Part shown: piece by piece, positions 50,501 through 57,875 of the stretch
How the letters are laid out: each line of letters starts with the position of its first letter
How positions within the stretch are numbered: position 1 is the stretch's first letter
From: an uncultured Flavobacteriales bacterium
Lineage (GTDB): Bacteria > Bacteroidota > Bacteroidia > Flavobacteriales_G > Salibacteraceae
Assembly: GCA_943788145.1 (NCBI GenBank)
Contig: CALSPD010000006.1
Coordinates: 1-60,092, forward strand
Direction of reading: 5' to 3'
DNA length: 60,092 bases
The notes under the pieces: model-generated
Seen by the model: only the letters and a program-made list of their open reading frames with translations
The model's database searches: none
What the model was told of the DNA's origin: nothing
Made by a program: the position numbers and the translations under genes

Positions 50501-50616
50501 GCGATGGGTCCAGCAGCTATTTCTATGGTAGCTACCGTTCACAAGCCGAAGCAGATAAGGAAGCTGCGAAGTTGATTGGTAAAGGTCTCACCCAAGCCAA
50601 ATCTGAGTTACACTAA
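44518..50616 (+). CDS. 2032-residue TPR / PD40 / coiled-coil / SPOR protein
   Basis: A giant envelope protein. A signal peptide (to about residue 22, ending ARAQG) is followed by TPRs (about 25-140) and a PD40 segment (DEDYPFIHPDGNVLYFASKG, near 255-300). A very long Ala/Glu/Lys-rich helical region (about 500-1650) includes two exact copies of EKTEAEKEAERAEVAAINA-type units (108 bp apart) and Ser/Pro/Thr-rich linkers. Three SPOR-like domains close it: YKVQIGAFRNPIS at about 1718, FTVQVGVYSKPVT at about 1866, and YRLFLGSFVGKVP at about 1961. SPOR domains bind denuded peptidoglycan, so a septal or cell-wall role is likely but inferred. The start is TTG at 44518; no ATG is available nearby. Confidence 0.85.
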   Translation: MDVRHYIILLAFLFFTPFMARAQGGEEELRAEAEKLFQAENYDEAFTKYSQLLALNLQSPEYNYRFGACQLFTSHDKEQALKYLKFAVESDNAPNLSHYYYGLGLHLNYRFDRAMKEYEKYQVSASKKEPESKLVAHNISQCKSGIDLVSNFTDISVIQKEKLPRTEFYRNYDLSEFGGKIMVKPEDFMSDEDKNRDAKFLMYFQQNADYIYYASYSDKNATGKDLFVIQKLPTGEWSKPTKLSSVINTEFDEDYPFIHPDGNVLYFASKGHNSMGGYDIFKSTRKGDGTWTQPTNLEFAINTPWDDFLFISDKDENIAWFASNRETNSKQVSVYKIGIQRIPLDLTLIKGTFEAEGSKKAKITVEDMVQNKVIGVFESERQFGEYLLDLRGSGKYKFTIEAEESNSIHTGMVEIPREKGLKQFRQEMTLVDNGGKEQLQIINHFDEPLAAGENLLTADILRKQANLSVNSSDQDIQRSTEILDDPEASAAAAKTAGMTNDEKIAIAELQLSQLKDDAVLLNKEAALLYGRAQDKAKLSDPSSIAEAAIAAELASAYKKEAESRSAAATRMEGTLSTLKQNNLEEAAFNAQYHQVSTSAANFKPVSQFDEKLTSEFEKRQNPSVALYESKEAELNELNEDLKGIDEEIVYYETEIGNTKDQAVKDELQLQKEDAQKARPAKVAAIDNAKIEFSALKTQKANAENYAELAATLIASAGSGAGSINTTVSASEISAVQSTLSLRAEADPALLAFVAPEKVKDVNEKAVADAKTQDGNETAKSTTNETPEKKSASSNLEKTEAEKEAERAEVAAINAQLNGTTPENAKPASASSEKTEAEKEAERAEVAAINAQLNGTSTGTNSTTNSNETTVSSESSESAALNNEIRTIEGGVSQPEIIQGDYASILQNRINEASNAEDPIIAESEKAEIYDQWVENLTYRIDSLETAQSNVSSTAKKLEITNEIVSLEGERQAKEDLAMQSYEQVAVLSDQQALSSSNVSPNNAISPSSPNTPESVAATGEAGSPTILETPPVASAQNPESATTTNLEAGGAATPNASTSTEKPIETPPVTAEILASEEVPPTVLMLNASYEERLNTELSQVQDPLEKAKLKAELNQSWADELQQELIKIGAQIKSSESIEEKNVLERLAANLSQMQVERQNKATDLKKAVQGEERELAMADEKKTLQNKLYEYTESYNSQAFVQIQDQVDQIENSEQRRVQSEVLNRNWIVAIKNEELKTENQIKNSDDPKLQSELKEKLIALTAEKLYVQATLDSLKIDAGTDGPAAPKSVVIKGSERFEGYKPVESPKPQEYNANAQSSYAKIDALQSEIVLLETNLAEAKKKDKPTAELALEKKQNELALLQQASVFYEASEPKITNVEGLILQMEAGDPTASQIQMQRADKLNDEAERLTAEANAKRLAADAVKKKKLKEPAQKEARTAEHVALMKREQADMETKLAGEMMQIEARALAQNFIIPPGEANKLPVVTKSLNPTEQEDVKKTEQFQAYNVQRMQADSVRAIALKLEAYEAQLNQKAQEIMLRSSTGVGPNGEQVDRVRTAEQAFVFYDKADSISGEAAQLNRQAAFIENKANETLLKNPEEVYNSIIAYYNTDSTIRVAAPTNEEIAALAIENADAQVIEEDDSEPESTSATSLPIQPQKEEKFQLTPPKQNDESLTVPQDVLTNTIFEMDKTASKSFYSNAKPIPVDQPLPTGIVYKVQIGAFRNPISPDAFKGIKPIVGESTGTGLIRYQAGAFKDFASADFAKDEIREIGYPDAFVVAFLNGKRISVAEARSGNVTGAAAPAQPRPNTGNNQNAVTVTQSTGGTSTAGQASQTQPKKLPGNSVVKQGDLVIRDVANQGGTFFTVQVGVYSKPVTSAEIYNITPLNQENLPNGTYRYTTGVYKDEATATQAKDEVVSLGISDAFVTAYKTGARTTVETAREELGGSASTPPPGPSANYRLFLGSFVGKVPLTEAAVILSIDSKRIEKVNNGDGSSSYFYGSYRSQAEADKEAAKLIGKGLTQAKSELH
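46903..47080 (+). repeat. 108-bp tandem duplication in the giant TPR/SPOR gene
   Basis: The block beginning GAAAAAACCGAGGCAGAAAA occurs at 46903 and again at 47011, nearly identical for about 70 bases, giving two copies of the same coiled-coil segment. Confidence 0.8.
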
Positions 50617-50633
50617 AATTCAGGCCTAGGCCT

Positions 50634-50641
50634 TACCTTTG
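50634..50641 (+). promoter_or_regulatory. -7 element upstream of the clpS operon
   Basis: TACCTTTG, an exact TAnnTTTG match, 20 bases before the clpS start. Confidence 0.5.
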
Positions 50642-50661
50642 TTTTCCAAAATAATTCAGCC

Positions 50662-50943
50662 TTGATAAAATTCAGTTACGAGACGCAAGAAGAAGTCGAA
50701 TTAGAAGCAGCAATTGACGAATCCTTTGTACTCATGCTTTATAATGATGACGTCAACACCTTCGATCATGTCATCGAATCGTTGGTGGAAATTTGCGGTC
50801 ATGATACCGTTCAGGCCGAACAGGTAGCTTTTTTAGTCCATACCAAAGGAAAATGCGACATCAAGCACGGCAAGTTTGAAACATTAGAAAAGATGTGCTA
50901 TAAGCTGCTTAAACGACAATTATCAGCCGTAATAGAACAATGA
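50662..50943 (+). CDS. clpS: ATP-dependent Clp protease adaptor ClpS
   Basis: N-degron adaptor that delivers proteins with destabilising N-terminal residues to ClpAP. The 93-residue protein has the binding-pocket block FVLMLYNDDVNTFDHVIESL, followed by VAFLVHTKGKC and the conserved helix YKLLKRQL; the length is normal. The start is a TTG at 50662. Its stop overlaps the start of the M48 lipoprotein gene (ATGA at 50940-50943). A perfect -7 element lies just upstream, so clpS heads a four-gene envelope operon. Confidence 0.95.
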   Translation: MIKFSYETQEEVELEAAIDESFVLMLYNDDVNTFDHVIESLVEICGHDTVQAEQVAFLVHTKGKCDIKHGKFETLEKMCYKLLKRQLSAVIEQ

Positions 50944-51731
50944 AACTAGCCTTAAGATTATTTATTCTGCTCTTTCTTGTAAGCTGTGCGAAAGTCCCAA
51001 TCACCGGTCGGAGACAGCTTAATATGCTTCCCGAAAGTCAGCTCATGGCTTTGAGTTTAACAGAATATCAATCCTTTTTAAGTGCCAATAAAACGCTTCC
51101 GGTTGCTAGCTCCAGCGATGCTAAATCCATTACCAATGTTGGAAACAAGATAGCCGCTGCCGTTACTACCTATTTAAAAAAACACCAACAAACCAAACGC
51201 ATCAAAGACTTCAAATGGGAATTTAATCTTGTTGAAGACAACACTGTTAACGCATGGTGTATGCCAGGCGGGAAGGTTGTCTTTTATACAGGCATATTAC
51301 CCATTACCAAAGACGAAAAAGGAATCGCAGTGGTTATGGGGCATGAAATTGCACACGCCATCGCACGACATGGAAACGAGCGTATGAGTCAAGGTTTAGC
51401 GCTTCAAGGTGGTGGAATCGCACTATCGCTTGCGCTCTCCGACAAGCCTGAATTGACGCAGAATCTATTCCAACAAGCCTACGGTTTGGGTGGACAATTG
51501 GGTATGCTGAAATACTCGAGAAGCCACGATTCGGAAGCGGATAAAATGGGCCTTGTGTTTATGGCCATGGCGGGTTACGACCCGCGCGAAGCAGTTGAAT
51601 TTTGGAAACGGATGGCTGCTCAAGGTGGACAAAAGCCACCGGAATTTTTGAGCACACACCCAAGCGATGATACGCGCATTAAAGATTTGGAAGACTTTAT
51701 GCCCGAAGCCTTAAAATATTATAAGCCATAA
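50940..51731 (+). CDS. M48 family metallopeptidase lipoprotein
   Basis: The 263-residue protein has a lipobox ending LVSCAK (Cys16) followed by the family-typical VPITGRRQLNMLPESQL. The zinc site HEIAHAIARHGNERM is at about residues 134-148, and the third ligand is in SRSHDSEADKMG at about residue 196. It is related to the BepA/LoiP type of outer-membrane-quality-control proteases. Coupled to clpS by a 4-base overlap and followed immediately by nfeD (stop and start adjacent). Confidence 0.95.
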   Translation: MKLALRLFILLFLVSCAKVPITGRRQLNMLPESQLMALSLTEYQSFLSANKTLPVASSSDAKSITNVGNKIAAAVTTYLKKHQQTKRIKDFKWEFNLVEDNTVNAWCMPGGKVVFYTGILPITKDEKGIAVVMGHEIAHAIARHGNERMSQGLALQGGGIALSLALSDKPELTQNLFQQAYGLGGQLGMLKYSRSHDSEADKMGLVFMAMAGYDPREAVEFWKRMAAQGGQKPPEFLSTHPSDDTRIKDLEDFMPEALKYYKP

Positions 51732-52193
51732 ATGTCTGTTACCATTGTCATATTGTTGTTGGTTGCGGCCATCGCCCTGATCCTAATTGAGATTTTCTTA
51801 ATTCCTGGAGTAGGAATTCCGGGTATTATAGGTTTGGCCTTGATGGCTGTGGCGCTATTCCTAGGTTATAGCATCGACACGACCACCGGTCATTTTACGC
51901 TTGTGGGATCGCTTGTAGCCTCTGGCGGATTGATGGCATTGGCACTTCGGTCAAAGACTTGGACCAAAATGAGTGTTCAAAATGAAATCAGTAGTCGCGT
52001 TGATCAACACGCAGATCGATTGGCGGTTGGCGATGAAGGCGTGGCCATCACTCGGCTCAATCCAATAGGCAATGCCCGCTTTGGTGAAGATCTATATGAA
52101 GTTCGTTCTCGCGGGGAATATTTAGCTGAACATAGCCGCTTGAAAATCATTAACATTGAGCGAGATAAAATCACGGTAGAATCATTTAAATAA
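51732..52193 (+). CDS. NfeD-like protein
   Basis: The 153-residue protein has two to three membrane helices (from about residues 3-21, 27-45 and 57-72) and a C-terminal OB-fold domain ([24 protein letters not shown], then [22 protein letters not shown]), the short form of NfeD without protease domain. Such proteins partner with flotillin-like proteins in membrane microdomains; floA follows five bases later, in keeping with this. Confidence 0.92.
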   Translation: MSVTIVILLLVAAIALILIEIFLIPGVGIPGIIGLALMAVALFLGYSIDTTTGHFTLVGSLVASGGLMALALRSKTWTKMSVQNEISSRVDQHADRLAVGDEGVAITRLNPIGNARFGEDLYEVRSRGEYLAEHSRLKIINIERDKITVESFK

Positions 52194-52198
52194 AAAAC

Positions 52199-53209
52199 AT
52201 GTTATCAGGAGCAGGTCTATTAATTGTCATTGTCATCATATCCATCATTGGATTATGGTTTCTATTCTATCTAATCCCGGTTGGACTATGGTTCCAAGCC
52301 GTACTAACTGGAACTCGAGTTTCCCTTTTGCAATTGGTTTTCATGCGTTGGAGACGCGTGCCGCCTTCCATCATTGTAAATGCTATGATTGGTGCTAAGA
52401 AAGCAGGCATCATCATCAGTGCCGATCAATTGGAAGCTCACTTTCTGGCTGGAGGACACGTTCAAAACGTTGTAAACGCACTTATTTCTGCCGATAAGGC
52501 AAACATTCCATTAGACTTCAACATGGCAACAGCCATCGACCTTGCGGGTCGTGATGTGTTTGAAGCGGTTACCATGTCGGTAAATCCAAAAGTGATTGAT
52601 ACACCACCCGTAACGGCAGTTGCAAAAGACGGTATCCAGCTCATTGCAAAAGCTAGAGTAACGGTAAGGGCCAACATCAAACAATTGGTTGGTGGTGCAG
52701 GTGAAGACACCATTCTGGCTCGAGTTGGAGAAGGTATAGTAACCAGCATCGGTTCGTCTGAAAGTCACAAGTCTGTATTAGAAAACCCTGATTCTATTTC
52801 TAAAGTGGTTTTGGCAAGAGGACTCGATTCTGGAACAGCGTTCGAAATCCTTTCCATTGATATCGCAGACATCGACATCGGGAAAAATATTGGTGCCGAA
52901 CTTCAAATGGATCAAGCCGAAGCCGATAAGAATATCGCTCAAGCGAAAGCCGAAGAAAGACGAGCTATGGCCGTTGCCGAAGAACAAGAAATGAAAGCGA
53001 AGGCACAAGAGGCACGAGCAAAAGTGATTGAAGCAGAAGCTGAAATTCCAATGGCTATAGCCGATGCGTTTCGAAGTGGTAACCTCGGTGTGATGGACTA
53101 TTACAAACTCAGAAACATTCAAGCGGATACGGATATGCGTGAGTCAATCAGCAAACCTGCTGAAAGAAAGACACCACCAACAGCCCCTAAGCGCGATAAG
53201 AAAGAGTAG
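52199..53209 (+). CDS. floA: flotillin-like protein FloA
   Basis: Membrane-microdomain scaffold of the UPF0365/YqfA type. The 336-residue protein has an N-terminal hairpin membrane segment ([26 protein letters not shown]), then [22 protein letters not shown]-domain sequence ([49 protein letters not shown]) and a C-terminal Ala/Glu-rich coiled coil ([20 protein letters not shown]). Last gene of the clpS operon, adjacent to nfeD. Confidence 0.96.
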   Translation: MLSGAGLLIVIVIISIIGLWFLFYLIPVGLWFQAVLTGTRVSLLQLVFMRWRRVPPSIIVNAMIGAKKAGIIISADQLEAHFLAGGHVQNVVNALISADKANIPLDFNMATAIDLAGRDVFEAVTMSVNPKVIDTPPVTAVAKDGIQLIAKARVTVRANIKQLVGGAGEDTILARVGEGIVTSIGSSESHKSVLENPDSISKVVLARGLDSGTAFEILSIDIADIDIGKNIGAELQMDQAEADKNIAQAKAEERRAMAVAEEQEMKAKAQEARAKVIEAEAEIPMAIADAFRSGNLGVMDYYKLRNIQADTDMRESISKPAERKTPPTAPKRDKKE

Positions 53210-53247
53210 AATTAGCTTATATAAGCCCTTTTTTGAAGGCGGTAGTT

Positions 53248-54015
53248 CTAAAGAGCTGCCGCCTTTATTATGGAGATAAATGCATCAAGTTTTAATGATG
53301 CTCCACCAATCAATCCGCCATCCACGTCAGGTTGATTTAATAACTCAGCAGCGTTGCTTTCATTCATGCTTCCACCATATAGAATGCGCAAATTTTGGGC
53401 GATTTCAGCGCCATATTTGCTTTGAACTAATCCCCGAATAAACTCGTGCATATCTTGAGCTTGTTCGGCTGTTGCAGTTCGTCCGGTTCCTATGGCCCAA
53501 ACAGGTTCGTAGGCAATAACAACTTTCGAAAACAGCTCGGCATTTAGCTCAAATATTCTTCCGTCCAATTGATTGTCTATAACAAAAGTCTGATTGTCGT
53601 TATCCCGATCTTGCAAACTTTCGCCACAGCAAAAAACAGGAATTAAACCCACCTCCAGTAGTCGCTCCACTTTTTCAGACAGCATTCGACTCCCTTCATG
53701 ATGATATTCTCTTCGCTCTGAATGACCGACCAAACAATGCGAAACACCTATTGATCTCAGCATCTGAGCTGAGACCTCACCCGTAAATGCACCCCCATTT
53801 TGGGCCGAACAATCTTGTGCCCCAACGATAACCGCTGATTTGTTTTGTTTGGCAAACTCAAAGCATTGACGTTGGTAAATCGAAGGCGGAAACACGGCAA
53901 TATCAACCTTGTCTAAATAGGGTTTTGATTCGGAAACAATATTGGCGAACAAGGTCATGGCCTCATTCCACGCTAAATTCATCTTCCAATTTCCGGCCAA
54001 TAGTTTTTTACGCAT
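53248..54015 (-). CDS. tpiA: triosephosphate isomerase
   Basis: Interconverts dihydroxyacetone phosphate and glyceraldehyde-3-phosphate. The 255-residue protein has LLAGNWKMN (Asn and Lys catalytic), HCLVGHSERREYHHEGS (catalytic His), VIAYEPVWAIGTGRTA (catalytic Glu, phosphate loop hinge) and RILYGGSMNESN. The length is typical. It is 25 bases downstream of the BT_3928-type gene on the same strand, an arrangement recurrent in Bacteroidota. The 3' end faces floA. Confidence 0.98.
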   Translation of the reverse strand: MRKKLLAGNWKMNLAWNEAMTLFANIVSESKPYLDKVDIAVFPPSIYQRQCFEFAKQNKSAVIVGAQDCSAQNGGAFTGEVSAQMLRSIGVSHCLVGHSERREYHHEGSRMLSEKVERLLEVGLIPVFCCGESLQDRDNDNQTFVIDNQLDGRIFELNAELFSKVVIAYEPVWAIGTGRTATAEQAQDMHEFIRGLVQSKYGAEIAQNLRILYGGSMNESNAAELLNQPDVDGGLIGGASLKLDAFISIIKAAAL

Positions 54016-54019
54016 GGTG

Positions 54020-54027
54020 CAATGATA
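54020..54027 (-). promoter_or_regulatory. -7-like element just before tpiA
   Basis: The minus strand reads TATCATTG, one mismatch from TAnnTTTG, four bases before the tpiA ATG; a transcript would be leaderless. Confidence 0.3.
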
Positions 54028-54040
54028 AGGCGTTCAAGTG

Positions 54041-55381
54041 CTATTTTAGATACTCGGCTTTGATTTCGTCATAGCTAGGAAGGTCATTGTAATGCCATTT
54101 GCCGATCACTGTTCCTTCCTTTAGCAATACCAAACCAGGGTTTGATCGGATGACGGTTTTTAACATCGTTGCATCTGCCGTCAAGAAATCAAAATCGAGG
54201 GCATTATCGTGGCGGAAAGGTTCTATTTGCTCGTAGGTATTGGCAGCCAAACCGTACATATAGGGTCCGCCATCATTGTTTGAAGCCGTGTTTATGGCCT
54301 TCATCTTTTCTGCCGATGATACATCAGAGGTAGTGATGTCATAACTTACCATGAGTAAGATATAAGGCTCGGCCAAAATGTCGGCCGTCATATCGTTGCC
54401 ATCCATGTCTTCTAAAATGAAATCGTGAATGGGTGGTTCACAACCTTTTGAAATTAACTTAGTGTCTCGATCTACAAATTCGGCACCTTCTATATTCCAA
54501 GGTTCTTGAGCCGTGGTGTATTCACCTACTTCGCCATTAACACTATAATACCAGGTGTCTTCATACACATCGATGGGCGCACCCGGAGGGCATTCTTTCA
54601 ATTCAGCGATGTTGTTTCCAACTTTATACGGTCTGAAATCTTTGATTGGTAAATGATTTATGCAATGGATACAAAACCATGTGGTCACCACCGTTGCCAC
54701 TACGGCCATTACCCAATCTTTCGCATCGGATGTCATGGCTTTTTTGATGCCTAATAAAAGGGCGAAGGAGACGAAGGAAAACCAAATTGGAAAGCCCCAA
54801 CCTACCATTCCAAGTGAAAATCCAGCGATGAGTAGCAAGGCAATTCCTAAATTGACCAAATCAGTTCTCATATCACCCGGCTCAATGGTTTTGCGCTTTA
54901 TAAAAATGATGACGGTAAACACCATGAGCACCACATCCTTTAAAAAGCTTTCCCATGGATCGAGCTTAATGGCATCACCAAAGCAACCGCAATCCTTCAT
55001 GTAGCTATAATCTTCTCGAACAACAAAACCAAAAATGCCCTCGACAAACTTGGTTAATCCAGATTCGTAATTGTCAAACATCCAATTCGCAACGGCTGTG
55101 TAGCCCGTCAAAAAGGTGAAGAAAACCATGAGCAAGAGCAGCGACCACGATGCTAATTTCATTTTCGACCCAAAGAGAATGGCAATGCCCAACACGATTT
55201 CGGCCACGCAAGCGATTACAGCCAACTGCAATGCAATGGCATCCAACCAAGGCAAATCAAAGACGCCCGGGGCGAAGTAGTCGTTGAGTTTGTAGCTAAA
55301 TCCAATTGGGTCATTGGCTTTGATTAAGCCACTCACTATGAATAGGGAGCCGACCAGAATACGTGAAATGCGCGTTAACAT
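54041..55381 (-). CDS. BT_3928-type DoxX membrane protein with thioredoxin-like C-terminus
   Basis: The 446-residue protein has an N-terminal DoxX-like four-helix domain (RISRILVGSLFIVSGLIKANDPIGFSYKLNDYF, then IACVAEIVLGIAILFG), more membrane segments to about residue 250, and a periplasmic thioredoxin-like domain at the C-terminus (PIHDFILEDMDGNDMTADIL, YILLMVSYDI), but no CxxC in the last domain. Family members lie beside tpiA in many Bacteroidota; function is unproven. Preceded by a perfect -7 element and followed by tpiA. Confidence 0.88.
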   Translation of the reverse strand: MLTRISRILVGSLFIVSGLIKANDPIGFSYKLNDYFAPGVFDLPWLDAIALQLAVIACVAEIVLGIAILFGSKMKLASWSLLLLMVFFTFLTGYTAVANWMFDNYESGLTKFVEGIFGFVVREDYSYMKDCGCFGDAIKLDPWESFLKDVVLMVFTVIIFIKRKTIEPGDMRTDLVNLGIALLLIAGFSLGMVGWGFPIWFSFVSFALLLGIKKAMTSDAKDWVMAVVATVVTTWFCIHCINHLPIKDFRPYKVGNNIAELKECPPGAPIDVYEDTWYYSVNGEVGEYTTAQEPWNIEGAEFVDRDTKLISKGCEPPIHDFILEDMDGNDMTADILAEPYILLMVSYDITTSDVSSAEKMKAINTASNNDGGPYMYGLAANTYEQIEPFRHDNALDFDFLTADATMLKTVIRSNPGLVLLKEGTVIGKWHYNDLPSYDEIKAEYLK

Positions 55382-55411
55382 GCCTAGAGGTTTTTAATTG
55401 CTTTTGCGCGG

Positions 55412-55419
55412 CAAAAATA
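55412..55419 (-). promoter_or_regulatory. -7 element of the BT_3928-tpiA unit
   Basis: The minus strand reads TATTTTTG, an exact TAnnTTTG match, 30 bases before the ATG at 55381. Confidence 0.5.
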
Positions 55420-55559
55420 ACGGCACAGGATTTTTTAGTTGCTTCCTTAACACGCGATTAACGGAATGACATTCACAAATACAGAAAAGCCTTATTCTAT
55501 CGAACTTTTCCTATTCTCTTTCCATCGATATTAATTCCTTTGGCTCCAAATCCAATCTT

Positions 55560-56192
55560 ATGCGCTTATTCCCTATTGCCCTTTTTATTTCTTGTTGCTT
55601 CATGGTCGCTTGTTCGCCTCAATCATCGAAGGAAACAGCATCGGACGATGTAGAAGAAGTCGTAATTGACGACCATATTTATCATAGCGAAGCAACCGGT
55701 TGGACCATGGAAATTCCAGAAGGCTGGACCGTCATGAAACGAAATGATTTGAACCAGAAAATGGAAAAGGGAAAGGAAGTTTTGGAAGACGTTATTGGCG
55801 AAGAGTATGATTATAGTGCTTTGGAATTTTTGGTCAATTTCCAAAAGGATGAATTCAATATGTTCCAATCTACGGCTGAGCCTTATGATGAAACTACTCG
55901 CGGAGATTGGGAGGCGAATAACGCACAATTGAAAGGCATCATTTATGATGCCTACACCAACCAAGGTATATTGATCGATACGACTGAAACAACCACTGAA
56001 AACATTGGTGGACTCGACTTTAAGCGCTTCGATGTCGCACTTTTCGACCCGAACGGTAAGGTTATTCTCAACCAAATAATGTACACCCGATTGATCAATG
56101 GAAGGGAAGTTGCCATAAACATCAACTACAACAATGTCGGTTTTAGAGAAGAAATGATCAGTGCCTGGAAAAAATCCACCTTTGCTCAATAA
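55560..56192 (+). CDS. lipoprotein of unknown function
   Basis: The 210-residue product has a lipobox (FMVACS, Cys18) followed by an acidic linker (SDDVEEVVIDDH) and one domain with WTMEIPEGWTVMKRNDLNQKMEKG, then FLVNFQKDEFNMFQS and KRFDVALFDPNGKVILNQIMYTRLINGREVAINI. This is the pattern of small PsbP/Mog1-like lipoproteins, but a family assignment cannot be made with confidence. It overlaps the following methyltransferase frame if that starts at 56161. Confidence 0.75.
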   Translation: MRLFPIALFISCCFMVACSPQSSKETASDDVEEVVIDDHIYHSEATGWTMEIPEGWTVMKRNDLNQKMEKGKEVLEDVIGEEYDYSALEFLVNFQKDEFNMFQSTAEPYDETTRGDWEANNAQLKGIIYDAYTNQGILIDTTETTTENIGGLDFKRFDVALFDPNGKVILNQIMYTRLINGREVAININYNNVGFREEMISAWKKSTFAQ

Positions 56193-57090
56193 TCCAGACT
56201 TACCTTCCTTGGAAAAACACACAGCCTGCCTCGTTTGCCAGAGTAAAAACATTCAACCCCTAGCCGGATATTACACCGAAAAGGGTTTGGTAAAGTGCGC
56301 TGATTGCAGTTTTGTTTTCATGGAGCGTATTCCAAGCATTGCTGAACTTTCAGATCATTATAGCGCCTATGCCTACGAGGCTGAAGGCTACCTCTCTCCC
56401 ATTACCATCAAGAGTTACAACCTGTTGCTGGATGAATTTGAGCCCTATCGAAAAACAGGTAAACTCTTGGATGTTGGTTGCGGACGAGGCTGGTTTCTGA
56501 ACGAAGCCAAAAAACGGGGATGGGAAGTTTATGGAACGGAATATTCTGACAAAGCCATCGAACTCTGTCAAGCTGAAGGCATCAATATGAAACAAGGTGC
56601 GATTGATTCTGGGAAATTCGATTTAGCGTCCTTTGATGTAATCACATCTTTCGAAGTCATTGAGCATATCAATAATCCGCACGAGGACCTAAATCACATT
56701 TCGAAGCTACTGCGCACTGGCGGCTTGTTCTATTGCACCACGCCCAATTTCAATTCGCTCATGCGCTATTATTTGAAGCATGAATACAATGTCATTGAAT
56801 ATCCAGAACACCTTTCGTATTACACGAAATCCACACTGAACAAAGTGGCGAAAATGCACCAACTGAAACCGGTTAAGTTTTTAACCACGGGCATAAGTGT
56901 TACGCGTTTTAAAACCTCGAAAAAACTTTCAAATGAAACCTTGATTGCCGAACATTCTTCGGACGAGGTGTTGCGTAGAAACATCGAAAGCAAGGGCTAT
57001 TTACAACTGGCAAAAAAACTTGCAAACGGACTGCTCACGGCCACAAACACGGGTTTGACCTTGAAAGGATATTACCTTAAAACGTCATGA
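56161..57090 (+). CDS. zinc-ribbon class I SAM methyltransferase
   Basis: The 309-residue protein has the same layout as the gene at 36596: a four-cysteine ribbon (C23, C26, C46, C49 if numbered from the GTG) then a methyltransferase domain with LLDVGCGRGWF, the SFEVIEHINNPHEDL segment and GGLFYCTTPNF. The GTG at 56161 overlaps the lipoprotein gene by 32 bases; a TTG at 56209, after its stop, is an equally possible start. The end overlaps pssA by four bases. A lipid or sugar substrate would fit the neighbourhood, but this is inference. Confidence 0.87.
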   Translation: MPGKNPPLLNNPDLPSLEKHTACLVCQSKNIQPLAGYYTEKGLVKCADCSFVFMERIPSIAELSDHYSAYAYEAEGYLSPITIKSYNLLLDEFEPYRKTGKLLDVGCGRGWFLNEAKKRGWEVYGTEYSDKAIELCQAEGINMKQGAIDSGKFDLASFDVITSFEVIEHINNPHEDLNHISKLLRTGGLFYCTTPNFNSLMRYYLKHEYNVIEYPEHLSYYTKSTLNKVAKMHQLKPVKFLTTGISVTRFKTSKKLSNETLIAEHSSDEVLRRNIESKGYLQLAKKLANGLLTATNTGLTLKGYYLKTS

Positions 57091-57773
57091 GTTTTCTAAA
57101 AAAGGCCATACCATCGGCACTTACTTCCATGAATCTCCTCTGTGGGTTTTGGGCCATCCTCATCAACGACCCTGTGATTAGTTTTTATTACGTGCTAGTT
57201 GCCATCGCGTTCGATTTTGTTGACGGCCTTTCTGCGCGTGCATTGAAGGTGCAGAGCCTATTCGGAAAGGAATTGGATTCGCTGGCCGACATGGTCACCT
57301 TTGGCGTTGTTCCAGGCTTTTTATACTACCATCATATGCTTCAGAATGACCTTGACGATACGGCCATCATGTTCGGAAAAATGCTGTTGGCCACGTTAAT
57401 TCCCGTTTGCGCTGGATTGCGATTAGCAAAATTCAACGTGAAAGACTCTGGAAAAAAAGGATTTGTAGGCCTACCTTCATCGGCTTCAGCTCTTATGATT
57501 ATTTCCCTTCCCTTTTTGGGCGAAACATGGACAGACCTTGTTGGTTCATGGAGCGTGCTTATAATCCCCATCGTTTTTTCCTTGCTCATGGTTTCGTCTT
57601 TCCCGATGTTCAACCTCAAAGGACTCAACCTTGGTTTGAAAGCCAACATTTATCCGCTGATTTATGGCATCACCTTATTGCCCATGATTTACTTCTTCGG
57701 CTGGCTGACCCTACCGCTTTCTATTCTCTGGTATTTGTTGCTATCGATTCCGTATGCGATTGGGAAGGAATGA
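57087..57773 (+). CDS. pssA: CDP-diacylglycerol-serine O-phosphatidyltransferase
   Basis: Makes phosphatidylserine from CDP-diacylglycerol and serine, en route to phosphatidylethanolamine. The 228-residue membrane protein contains the CDP-alcohol phosphotransferase motif D-x2-D-G-x2-A-R-x8-G-x3-D-x3-D, seen as DFVDGLSAR then GKELDSLAD. Several helices follow. ATG at 57087 overlaps the methyltransferase stop by four bases, so the two are translationally coupled. Confidence 0.96.
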   Translation: MSFLKKAIPSALTSMNLLCGFWAILINDPVISFYYVLVAIAFDFVDGLSARALKVQSLFGKELDSLADMVTFGVVPGFLYYHHMLQNDLDDTAIMFGKMLLATLIPVCAGLRLAKFNVKDSGKKGFVGLPSSASALMIISLPFLGETWTDLVGSWSVLIIPIVFSLLMVSSFPMFNLKGLNLGLKANIYPLIYGITLLPMIYFFGWLTLPLSILWYLLLSIPYAIGKE

Positions 57774-57875
57774 GATAATTCGTTAATTGTGCAAGTGCCG
57801 CGAGTATCATAGACTTAAAGCTTCCACGTTACACGCCCAAGATCGCACTCACGAACTAGCTGAAATTTCCTAACC

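Noticed and set aside
51465..51659. Minus-strand ORF inside the M48 lipoprotein gene
   Set aside because: Antisense shadow of a motif-bearing gene, no start context or family pattern.
53236..53265. Terminator between floA and tpiA
   Set aside because: AAGGCGGTAG/CTGCCGCCTT form a hairpin, but no T run follows on either strand and it lies within the tpiA 3' end; kept only as a possible inverted repeat.
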